DNA of 9,894 nucleotides from positions 1-9,894 of the forward strand of contig QNBQ01000032.1 in assembly GCA_003645735.1 (NCBI GenBank). The letters run 5' to 3'. This document shows, piece after piece, positions 1 to 5,860 of this stretch (positions within the stretch are counted from its first letter, which is position 1; each line of letters starts with the position of its first letter). A program made the translations under genes and the position numbers. Source of the stretch: Candidatus Poribacteria bacterium (GTDB taxonomy: Bacteria; Poribacteria; WGA-4E; B28-G17). Below the pieces are notes generated by a model, which had not been told where the DNA came from, made no database searches, and saw only the letters and a list, made by a program, of their open reading frames with translations.

Positions 1-1406
1 GCAAGCTCGACCTTCAACGTCTTGTCGATCTCCGCAAGCTGGACTTGCCTGGACTGGTCGATTTGAGCAGTTTCAACGACCAGGTTCTTCTCGATCTCCC
101 TCAGTTGAACGGCTTGCTCCTGGTTGATCCTGGCGGTCTCGACGTTCAAAGTCCTCTCGATGTCCCTCTCTGTGACGGCCTGTTCCTGGGCGATACGGGC
201 CTTCTCGACGTTCAGCGTCTTCTCAATTTCCCTTTCGAGAACCGCCTGCTCCTGAGCGATGCGCGCGAGCTCGACCTTCAGCATCTTATCGATTTCGGCG
301 AGCTGGACCTGCCTAGCTTGGTCGATCTGCCCCACCTCGACGATGAGGTTCTTCTCGATCTCGCTCAGCATCACCTGTTTCTCCTGGTTGATCCTGGCGA
401 GCTCCACCATCAATGTCTTTTCGATCTCCCTCTCCAAAATGCCCTGTTCCTGGGCGATGCGGGCCTTCTCGACGCCGAGCTTCATGTCATATTCGGCCTC
501 GGCTATCTTCCGCTGCATCTGGTATTGGACGACGGCCGTCTCGGCCTCCCTCTCGGCGGCGTAGACCGCGACGTTCTTAGCCTGATCGGCCTCCTTCCAC
601 GCCAGATCCTGCCTCAAGTCGAGTATCTGCTTCTGCGCCTTGACGTCGATCTCGGTGATCTGCACCTCCCTCTCCTTGACGATCTTCTCCTTCAACATCT
701 TCTGCTCCTGGGTGATCTCGGTGATCTCCTTGATACCGATCGCGTCGAACCGGTTGTTGGGGTCGTAGGCATCTATCGGCGTCTGATCTATCCTGGTTAT
801 GGCGACCGTCTCGAGAGTCAAGCCGTTTTCGAGCAGATCGTCCTTACAGGCTTCGAGCACCTGTTGTGCGAACTCGGCCCTCTTGCGCAGCAGGTCCTCT
901 ATCTTCATCGTCGCTGCCACCGCCCTCAGCGTCCCGTCCACCTTCTGCTCGATCAGCTCCCTAAGCGCCTCGGGCGTGAAGGCCTTCTCTCCCAGGCTCT
1001 GGGCCGCCCTCAACACGTGCTCCTCTATCGGCTGGACGCGCACGTAGAAGACCGCCTCGATGTCCGCGCGGTTGAAGTCCGCGGTGATCAGCGCGTCCGT
1101 CCCCTCCCTGATGATCTCTATCCTGACGGTGTTGAGCGAAACCGGCCTTATCTCGTGGATGATCGTGTTGACCCACATGCCGCCGGTGATCGTCACCTTC
1201 GCTTTTCTGCCTCCCGTCCTGACCAGCGCCTCGTCCGGCTTCGGTTTCCTGTATCTGTATACGATGGCCACGAACGCTATGCCGGCGAGAAGCGCCGCCA
1301 GGGGAGGCACAAGCAGGGCGCTGAGCGATACCTTGAAAACATAGAGGGCCAGGATCGTCGATATGACGACCACCGGCACCATTAGGATCGCTATGATCAG
1401 CCGCAT
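1..1406 (-). CDS. Flotillin-like SPFH-domain membrane protein with repeat coiled coil (3' end cut by window edge)
   Basis: This reading frame stays open from ATG at 1406 to the left edge (468 codons seen), so the C-terminus is missing. Residues about 3-24 and 30-50 are two hydrophobic membrane segments, followed by a basic RYRKPKP stop-transfer stretch. An SPFH (band 7) domain then runs from about 55 to 235, with flotillin/YqiK-type wording: EALVRTGG at 59-66, VTITGGMWV, RAAQSLGEKAF, GTLRAVAATM and DPNNRFDAIGI. From about 235 the chain is charged and alanine/glutamate/glutamine-rich coiled coil, and from 315 it becomes regular 22-residue repeats. Flotillins are membrane scaffold proteins that oligomerise in ordered lipid patches. 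The start is supported by a GGAGGAGA-like Shine-Dalgarno just upstream. The gene is third in an operon, 13 bases after a crystallin/ThuA-like gene. With at least 468 residues and the repeats still running, it may exceed usual flotillin length (430-530 residues). The SPFH call is firm and the physiological role is unknown. Confidence 0.9.
   Translation of the reverse strand, partial: MRLIIAILMVPVVVISTILALYVFKVSLSALLVPPLAALLAGIAFVAIVYRYRKPKPDEALVRTGGRKAKVTITGGMWVNTIIHEIRPVSLNTVRIEIIREGTDALITADFNRADIEAVFYVRVQPIEEHVLRAAQSLGEKAFTPEALRELIEQKVDGTLRAVAATMKIEDLLRKRAEFAQQVLEACKDDLLENGLTLETVAITRIDQTPIDAYDPNNRFDAIGIKEITEITQEQKMLKEKIVKEREVQITEIDVKAQKQILDLRQDLAWKEADQAKNVAVYAAEREAETAVVQYQMQRKIAEAEYDMKLGVEKARIAQEQGILEREIEKTLMVELARINQEKQVMLSEIEKNLIVEVGQIDQARQVQLAEIDKMLKVELARIAQEQAVLEREIEKTLNVEKARIAQEQAVTERDIERTLNVETARINQEQAVQLREIEKNLVVETAQIDQSRQVQLAEIDKTLKVEL
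3..464 (-). repeat. Seven tandem 66-bp (22-residue) coiled-coil repeats in the flotillin-like gene, with a 264-bp higher-order period
   Basis: Residues 315-468 divide exactly into seven 22-residue units, at 464-399, 398-333, 332-267, 266-201, 200-135, 134-69 and 68-3. Units 1, 4 and 5 are type A (ARIAQEQ start), 2 and 6 type B (ARINQE start), 3 and 7 type C (xQIDQxRQVQLAEIDK). The order is A-B-C-A-A-B-C, and a degenerate unit (residues 293-314, ending LGVEK) precedes it, suggesting an AABC block of 88 residues. Unit 3 matches unit 7 at 19 of 22 residues but its neighbour unit 4 at only 9. Twenty-two residues equal two hendecads, which suits a nearly straight or slightly right-handed coiled coil. 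The array continues beyond the left edge, so its copy number is unknown. Confidence 0.9.
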
Positions 1407-1419
1407 CTATCTCTCCTCC

Positions 1420-2850
1420 CTATCTCCTCCGGAGGCGGGCGGAGATTATCTCGTATCTGTATCTTTCGACCCCGATCGTCACGTCGCTTAGCCCCCTCGC
1501 CGTCCTCATCCTCTGCCTGGGCGAGGTCTGCCAGGCGAGGCTTATCAGATAACAGAGGACGTTTTCGATGAAGGGCCTGGCCGCCTCGGCCCTCTTGGCA
1601 TCCCTCGTGTCCAGGGCGAAGCCCACGTAATACCCGTTGCCCCACTTGAGCTGGAAGGAGACCGGCTCCCTCTTCTCGTCCGCCCGTCTCGCCAGTATCT
1701 CATACCTCCAATCCTTCGTCACCCAGTGATCGTCGGTGTAAAGCGCGTTGACGTCGATCTCGTTCGGCCAGGTGAACATACCCGTCCGCCAGCCGGCGTC
1801 CGTTATCTGGACGTTGACGTCCTCGGAGTTGACCACCGTTATGGGGTGTTTCTCCACGGGCAGCCATCCGCCCCTCCAACCCTTCCCCTCCACGATGTTG
1901 TCGTCCATGGCCGAGCACCACACGATCCCGCCCCTGGCGACGAAGTCCCTTATCATCCCCTCGGCGTCCTCCAGGAAATACTCCCTGTCGTGTCCCGAGG
2001 CGTTCCAGGTCAGCCAGATGATGTCGTAGTTGTCGAGGTTGATCGAGGAGAGCTTCACAGCCCTGTCGGGGTCGCCGAAGTTGTCCCTGTTGCCGTTGAC
2101 CATCACGAAGTCGTAGTTTATCTTGCTGCCCTGAACCTCCGTCAGGGAGGCCAAGATGCCCGGCTCCTGGCAGCGGGTATCGCCCTCGACCACCAGCACG
2201 TTGAACTCCCCCTCGGGCAGGATCTTTATCGAGGAGATCACGTCGCCGAACCTCTCGGGGATGTGGTGCAGGTTGACGATGTCCTTGGAGAACTCGCGCG
2301 GGTTCAGCTCGATCGTCATCGATCTCCCCCGGAAGTAGGGCCGCTCGAAAAAGATCACCCTGCATCCCCTGAAGGGGAAGTTGGGGCCGCGCTGTATTTT
2401 GAGGGATGAGATGGCGTTGTTCAGGCCTATCTCCTCCGCGTTCCCCACGTCCCTCAGTATGACGTTTTTCGGCCCGCGGTATTCCACGTCCCTGAAGACC
2501 TCGATTATCACCGGTATAAGCCCGTAATCGGGCGCGGTGGGCGGCAGGACGGGGGAGAACGAGACGGAGGAGATCCTGTTGCCGAAGTTGTAGGGGTAGG
2601 CGTGGATGTCGGGGTAGAAGCCCGGCCCCAAAACGAGCGCCCTGCCCTGGAAGTTGGGGCCTTCGTAGAAGACGGCCTTATAATTGGGGGCCGAGGCGAA
2701 GCCGGGGCCTTTGAAGATCTTGATCGAGGAGATGATGTTATCGGCGCCCAGCTCCCTCAGATCGGCCACCGGCTCTATCAGGGTGACCTTCTTCCCCCTG
2801 AAGAAGGGGTGCTCATACGCCTCGACGATCAACCTGGGGGAGAGCGGCAT
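1420..2850 (-). CDS. Beta/gamma-crystallin (four Greek-key motifs) fused to a ThuA/glutamine-amidotransferase-like domain
   Basis: The protein has 476 residues. Residues 7-210 hold four crystallin-type motifs, each with an aromatic/Gly-rich strand (YEHPFFRG, YEGPNFQG, RDVEYRG, FERPYFRG) and an xxISS end: DNIISS 37-42, GNRISS 90-95, NNAISS 144-149, GDVISS 202-207. DNIISS and NNAISS match the calcium-binding clamp (N/D)(N/D)xx(S/T)S fully. From about 215 to 438 there is a Rossmann-like domain: FNVLVVEGD, NYDIIWLTW, MIRDFVARGGIVWCS at 299-313, EKHPITVV, YYVGFALDT and AARPFIENVLCYL. These resemble ThuA-like/class I glutamine-amidotransferase folds. No canonical GxCxG nucleophile elbow is visible, so catalysis is doubtful. 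The tail (440-476) is basic. No signal peptide is visible, so the protein is probably cytoplasmic. A GAGGTGA Shine-Dalgarno 7 bases before the ATG overlaps the upstream stop codon, suggesting translational coupling. The crystallin half is clearly paralogous to that of the upstream gene. Confidence 0.88.
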   Translation of the reverse strand: MPLSPRLIVEAYEHPFFRGKKVTLIEPVADLRELGADNIISSIKIFKGPGFASAPNYKAVFYEGPNFQGRALVLGPGFYPDIHAYPYNFGNRISSVSFSPVLPPTAPDYGLIPVIIEVFRDVEYRGPKNVILRDVGNAEEIGLNNAISSLKIQRGPNFPFRGCRVIFFERPYFRGRSMTIELNPREFSKDIVNLHHIPERFGDVISSIKILPEGEFNVLVVEGDTRCQEPGILASLTEVQGSKINYDFVMVNGNRDNFGDPDRAVKLSSINLDNYDIIWLTWNASGHDREYFLEDAEGMIRDFVARGGIVWCSAMDDNIVEGKGWRGGWLPVEKHPITVVNSEDVNVQITDAGWRTGMFTWPNEIDVNALYTDDHWVTKDWRYEILARRADEKREPVSFQLKWGNGYYVGFALDTRDAKRAEAARPFIENVLCYLISLAWQTSPRQRMRTARGLSDVTIGVERYRYEIISARLRRR

Positions 2851-2861
2851 ACGCTTTCACC

Positions 2862-4364
2862 TCACTTGTAAAGCTCCCTGAGGCTCATGAACCTCTGCAG
2901 CTCGAGCTGCGATCTGCGAAGCTCCGTCAGGGCCGACCTCACCGGCAGCCCCGCCATACCCGGGGCGGTCACAGCTCCCTCCACCCTCTGCGGGACGCCC
3001 GCTTCAGCCGGCCGCTTGAATATCCTGAAGTAATCGAACCTGGTGAGCGTGGGCGGGATGTTGCCCGGCGCCAGCGCGTGCAGCCCGACCCAGACCGTCT
3101 TGGGCATCCCGACCGAGGTGGTGCCGCATGAGATCCAGTTGACCCCGTCCCGGCTGACGTATCCGGTGAACTGGTTCCCCACCCTCTCGATCCTCAGGTA
3201 AAGCTGTTTTATCCCCCTGGCCAGCCCGGGCGCCCTGCCGACCAACCTGTATATCCTGTGGACGTGTCGCTCGAACCTGACGTCCCCCCTGAAGGCGTGG
3301 GCGCCCGAGGTCTTCTCCAGCCTCAGGAATGCGTTCTCATCGGCCCAAACCAGCAGCCCTCCGTGCTCCCTCAGCTGCGGTGTCACCTGTATCCTGGTCT
3401 CGATGGCGAAGTCGCCCTCTATCCTGCGCAGAAGCCTTGGGGCGTCCATGTTGCCGCCCCGCCCTTGATGCCCCCACCACAGGTCCTGGCCCGGCTCGCA
3501 CCTCATCTCCAGGTAGCCCTGCCTCGGCGACCAGGAGCCTCCTCCCTTCGGGTCGACCCATTTCCACCCCGGCTTCAGCTCCTCCCCGTCGAACTCGTCG
3601 CTGAACACCAGCTCCGTGAACTGGGTCGAAGCCGTCCACCCCTCGATCTTTATCGAGGAGATGATGTTGCCGAAGCTCTGGGGCAGCAGCGACAGGTTCG
3701 GTATCTCCTTCCGGAAGTCGCTCGGCTTCATCTCTATGACCAGCTGCGCCCCCTCGAAATCGATGTGCTCGTAGAAGATCACCCTCGCCCCTCCGGGCGG
3801 GAAGTCGGGGCCTTTGAAGATCCGGACGGACTGGATGTTGTCCTGCATCCCGATGTCGCGCGTGAAGCTTATGTCCCTCAGGACGAGCGCCCTCCGACCC
3901 TGGAAGTTAGGCTCCGAGAAGACCTCCACGATCAGCGGTATCGTCCCGAAGACCGGCCCGTCCGAGGTGAGGGAGTCGCCGAAGCTTATCGAGGAGGCCC
4001 TGTCGGGGAAGTTGTAGGTGACGTCGTGGAAGTTGGGGTAGTATCCCGGCCCCAATATCAGCTTCCTTCCCCGGAAGTTGGGGTGCTCGTGGAAGATCAC
4101 CTTGTAGTTCGGGCTTTGATGGTAGCCGGGGCCTTTGTAGACGATGCAGGATGAGATGATGTTCTCGAACCCTATCTCCCTCAGATCCCGGATCGGCCCT
4201 ATGACCCAGGCGTATCGGCCGCCGAAGTTGACGTGTTCAAATATCTGAACGACAAGCCTCGGTATGGTGGGAAGATACGGCGGGAGCGGCCTGGAGATGA
4301 GGGGGGTTCTCACCTGGGTTTGTCTATATAGATCCGACTGGTAGCCATACCTGCTGTAATACAT
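2862..4364 (-). CDS. Beta/gamma-crystallin (four Greek-key motifs) fused to a concanavalin-A-like (DUF1349-type) domain
   Basis: The protein has 500 residues from ATG at 4364. A tyrosine-rich start (Tyr at 2, 3, 6, 8 and 13) and a proline-rich linker precede four crystallin motifs at about 37-240: FEHVNFGG/ENIISS (67-72), HEHPNFRG/DRASS (121-125), SEPNFQG/DNIQS (175-179) and YEHIDFEG/GNIISS (232-237). Residues about 250-450 look like a DUF1349 or LamG/concanavalin-A-like beta sandwich: FSDEFDGEELKPGWKWVDP, GYLEMRCEPGQD, GGLLVWADENAFLRLEK, LYLRIERVGNQFTGYVSRDG and TRFDYFRIF. Such domains often bind carbohydrate or act as adhesion modules. A basic, leucine-rich helical tail follows. No signal peptide is seen. 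An in-frame ATG at 4463 would add 33 residues, but it lies on the promoter -35 box, whereas 4364 has AGGGGAGAGA six bases upstream. The gene heads the operon with the second crystallin gene 11 bases downstream. Domain calls come from motif recognition; DUF1349 is the less certain part. Confidence 0.87.
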   Translation of the reverse strand: MYYSRYGYQSDLYRQTQVRTPLISRPLPPYLPTIPRLVVQIFEHVNFGGRYAWVIGPIRDLREIGFENIISSCIVYKGPGYHQSPNYKVIFHEHPNFRGRKLILGPGYYPNFHDVTYNFPDRASSISFGDSLTSDGPVFGTIPLIVEVFSEPNFQGRRALVLRDISFTRDIGMQDNIQSVRIFKGPDFPPGGARVIFYEHIDFEGAQLVIEMKPSDFRKEIPNLSLLPQSFGNIISSIKIEGWTASTQFTELVFSDEFDGEELKPGWKWVDPKGGGSWSPRQGYLEMRCEPGQDLWWGHQGRGGNMDAPRLLRRIEGDFAIETRIQVTPQLREHGGLLVWADENAFLRLEKTSGAHAFRGDVRFERHVHRIYRLVGRAPGLARGIKQLYLRIERVGNQFTGYVSRDGVNWISCGTTSVGMPKTVWVGLHALAPGNIPPTLTRFDYFRIFKRPAEAGVPQRVEGAVTAPGMAGLPVRSALTELRRSQLELQRFMSLRELYK

Positions 4365-4370
4365 CACCGA

Positions 4371-4380
4371 TCTCTCCCCT
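4371..4380 (-). promoter_or_regulatory. Shine-Dalgarno deciding the start of the first crystallin gene
   Basis: The minus strand reads AGGGGAGAGA followed six bases later by ATG at 4364-4362. This favours the 4364 start over the in-frame ATG at 4463, which falls on the promoter and would lie upstream of the expected transcript start. Confidence 0.75.
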
Positions 4381-4435
4381 TTTCCGGATGTTTTGAAGCC
4401 TTTTCGCACCCGGGCGGATGACGGGTTCAACCTTA

Positions 4436-4463
4436 ATTTTACAATAAAGGAGAGGTTTGTCAA
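4436..4463 (-). promoter_or_regulatory. Sigma-70-type promoter of the crystallin-flotillin operon
   Basis: On the minus strand TTGACA (4463-4458) and TAAAAT (4441-4436) are separated by 16 bases. The -35 is a perfect consensus and the -10 differs from TATAAT at one base. The expected transcript start near 4429 gives a leader of about 65 bases before ATG 4364. This is seen by consensus matching only; no experimental start site is available. Confidence 0.75.
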
Positions 4464-4479
4464 GTGGGGGAGCTTGACA
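4458..4479. repeat. Inverted repeat formed by the two facing -35 boxes
   Basis: TGTCAAG (4458-4464) and CTTGACA (4473-4479) are perfect 7-bp arms around an 8-bp G-rich spacer. Most of the symmetry follows from having a TTGACA box on each strand, with one extra base pair per arm. It could also serve as an operator for a dimeric regulator, but that is only inference. Confidence 0.6.
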
Positions 4480-4502
4480 GGCGGGTCCTAGTAGGCTAAG
4501 AT
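4474..4502 (+). promoter_or_regulatory. Sigma-70-type promoter of the acyP-ftsY-lipoprotein operon
   Basis: TTGACA (4474-4479) and TAAGAT (4497-4502) are separated by an optimal 17 bases. The expected transcript start is near 4509, giving a leader of only about 20 bases that contains the acyP Shine-Dalgarno. It diverges from the promoter at 4436-4463, with the two -35 boxes 10 bp apart. Confidence 0.78.
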
Positions 4503-4528
4503 AAACTTCTGATGCGAGGAGGTCGGCG

Positions 4529-4810
4529 ATGAGCGACAAGATCGGCGCCCACATCATCATAAAGGGGATCGTCCAGGGGGTCGGGTTCAGGTGGTTCCTC
4601 AGAGGTGTGGCCCAGAGGCTGGGGCTGGGCGGATGGGTGAGGAACCTGCCGAACGGCGACGTGGAGGCGATGGTCGAAGGGGAGAGAAAATCGGTCATGG
4701 AGTTCATAGATTGGTGCAGGGTGGGGCCGCCCTCGGCGAGGGTGGACGATGTCCAGGTCAAAACCCTGCCCTATACGGGCAAATACAAGACGTTCTCGAT
4801 AACGTTTTGA
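4529..4810 (+). CDS. acyP: Acylphosphatase
   Basis: This small cytoplasmic enzyme hydrolyses acyl phosphates such as acetyl phosphate and carbamoyl phosphate to carboxylate and phosphate. The protein has 93 residues, typical for the family (about 90-100). It shows the signature GIVQGVGFRWF (13-23), in which Arg21 is the phosphate-binding catalytic residue, and GWVRNLPNGDVEA (35-47), in which Asn39 is the catalytic asparagine. The C-terminal YKTFSITF matches the usual final strand. Position 22 is Trp where Tyr is common, a mild variation. AGGAGG (4517-4522) lies six bases before the ATG. The gene is first in its operon, 15 bases before ftsY, just downstream of a strong promoter. Its metabolic partner is not indicated by the neighbours. 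Confidence 0.96.
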   Translation: MSDKIGAHIIIKGIVQGVGFRWFLRGVAQRLGLGGWVRNLPNGDVEAMVEGERKSVMEFIDWCRVGPPSARVDDVQVKTLPYTGKYKTFSITF

Positions 4811-4820
4811 GGGGGTAGGA
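4811..4820 (+). promoter_or_regulatory. Ribosome-binding site for the GTG start of ftsY
   Basis: The purine-rich GGGGGTAGGA directly follows the acyP stop codon and ends five bases before GTG 4826-4828. It supports this non-ATG start. Confidence 0.6.
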
Positions 4821-4825
4821 TCCAC

Positions 4826-5794
4826 GTGTTGGGGAAGCTATGGGGTAGGAAAAAGGCCAATGAGCCTCAGCCCGAAAGGCCCGAAGGGAAGGGGCTTTTC
4901 GCAAGGCTGAGGGAGAGGCTTTCCAAGACGAGGGAAAACATCCTGGGGAAGCTCTCCTCGATCCTCTCCGGGAGGGAGATAGATGAGGAGATGCTCGAAA
5001 GGATAGAGGAGGTTCTGGTGGAGGCGGACGTGGGGGTCGAGACCACGATGAAGCTGATGGACAGGGTGAGGGAGCTGATCGAGGAGAAGGGGGTTAAGGA
5101 GCCGCCCCAGGTGCTGGAGCTGTTGAAGGAGGAGATCCTGGGGATACTGGGCGAGGACAGGCCGCTTGAGGTGAGCGGGGCCAAGCCGTTCTCGATAATG
5201 GTCCTGGGCGTCAACGGCGTGGGCAAGACGACCACCATAGGCAAGCTGGCCGCCAGGTTCAAAAACGAGGGCAAGAGGGTGTTGGTGGCGGCCGCCGACA
5301 CCTTCAGGGCGGCGGCCGATGAGCAGCTGGAGATATGGTGCAACAGGGCGGGCGTCGAGCTGATAAAGGGCGCCATGGGCGCCGACCCGGCGGCGGTGGT
5401 GTTCGACGCGATTCAGGCCGCAAAAGCGAGGGATGTGGACGTGCTCATAGTGGACACGGCGGGCAGGCTCCACACGAAAAAGCCGCTCATGATGGAGCTT
5501 CAGAAGATCGCCAGGGTGATGGGCAGAGAGCTGCCGGGCGCCCCCCACGAGGTGCTGCTGGTGCTGGACGCCACCACGGGCCAAAACGCCATAGCCCAGG
5601 CCAGAACCTTCAACGAGGCGGTCCCCGTCACCGGCATCGCCCTCACCAAGCTGGACGGGACGGCGAAGGGCGGCATCGTCATCGCCGTCAAAGATGAGCT
5701 GGGCATACCGATAAAGCTCATCGGGATAGGCGAGCGGATAGACGACCTGAGGGATTTCAACGCCAGGGAGTTCGTGGAGGCCCTCCTCGGATGA
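4826..5794 (+). CDS. ftsY: Signal recognition particle receptor FtsY (SRP GTPase)
   Basis: FtsY docks SRP-bound ribosomes at the inner membrane and hands nascent membrane proteins to the Sec translocon, using paired GTP hydrolysis with Ffh. The protein has 322 residues, a compact form with only a short basic/acidic N-terminus instead of the long A domain of E. coli. A helical N domain covers about 20-110 and the GTPase follows. Visible motifs are the P-loop GVNGVGKT (128-135), DTFRAAA (158-164), DTAGR (210-214), TKLDGTAKGG (274-283) and GERIDDLRDF (302-311). FtsY rather than Ffh is indicated by the absence of a methionine-rich M domain and by the closing DDLxxFxAxxFVxALL. The start is GTG. 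The gene sits 15 bases after acyP and 18 bases before a lipoprotein gene, so the three are probably co-transcribed. The family call is firm. Confidence 0.98.
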   Translation: MLGKLWGRKKANEPQPERPEGKGLFARLRERLSKTRENILGKLSSILSGREIDEEMLERIEEVLVEADVGVETTMKLMDRVRELIEEKGVKEPPQVLELLKEEILGILGEDRPLEVSGAKPFSIMVLGVNGVGKTTTIGKLAARFKNEGKRVLVAAADTFRAAADEQLEIWCNRAGVELIKGAMGADPAAVVFDAIQAAKARDVDVLIVDTAGRLHTKKPLMMELQKIARVMGRELPGAPHEVLLVLDATTGQNAIAQARTFNEAVPVTGIALTKLDGTAKGGIVIAVKDELGIPIKLIGIGERIDDLRDFNAREFVEALLG

Positions 5795-5812
5795 GGAGAG
5801 GGGTGAGCCGGG

Positions 5813-5860
5813 ATGAAAAGGCTTATACCGATCTTTTTGATCCCGCTTCTGGCGGGGTGC
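5813..5860 (+). other. Lipoprotein signal peptide with lipobox
   Basis: The first 16 codons encode MKRLIPIFLIPLLAGC. The n-region is basic, the h-region hydrophobic, and the LAGC lipobox ends with the cysteine (TGC 5858-5860) that would be lipidated and become the mature N-terminus after signal peptidase II cleavage. Confidence 0.9.

Noticed and set aside
45..1385. Long plus-strand open frame over the flotillin-like gene
   Set aside because: It is exactly codon-aligned antisense to a clear SPFH gene, has no recognisable domain and is Leu/Asp-rich mirror-image sequence of the coiled-coil repeats.
1726..2409. 227-codon plus-strand open frame over the second crystallin gene
   Set aside because: It is antisense shadow in the aligned frame, with no own ribosome-binding site or motif.
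3258..4154. 298-codon plus-strand open frame over the first crystallin gene
   Set aside because: It is codon-aligned antisense shadow; the opposite strand has four crystallin motifs and a recognisable C-terminal domain.
4365..4463. Upstream ATG at 4463 as the start of the first crystallin gene
   Set aside because: It overlaps the TTGACA -35 box, lies upstream of the expected transcript start and adds a non-homologous basic stretch, whereas 4364 has a good Shine-Dalgarno.
4458..4479. Inverted repeat as a transcription terminator
   Set aside because: The arms are only 7 bp, there is no following T-run on either strand, and they coincide with the -35 boxes of two promoters.
4324..4761. 145-codon minus-strand open frame crossing the control region and acyP
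   Set aside because: It overlaps both promoters and the acylphosphatase gene, and its translation resembles no family.
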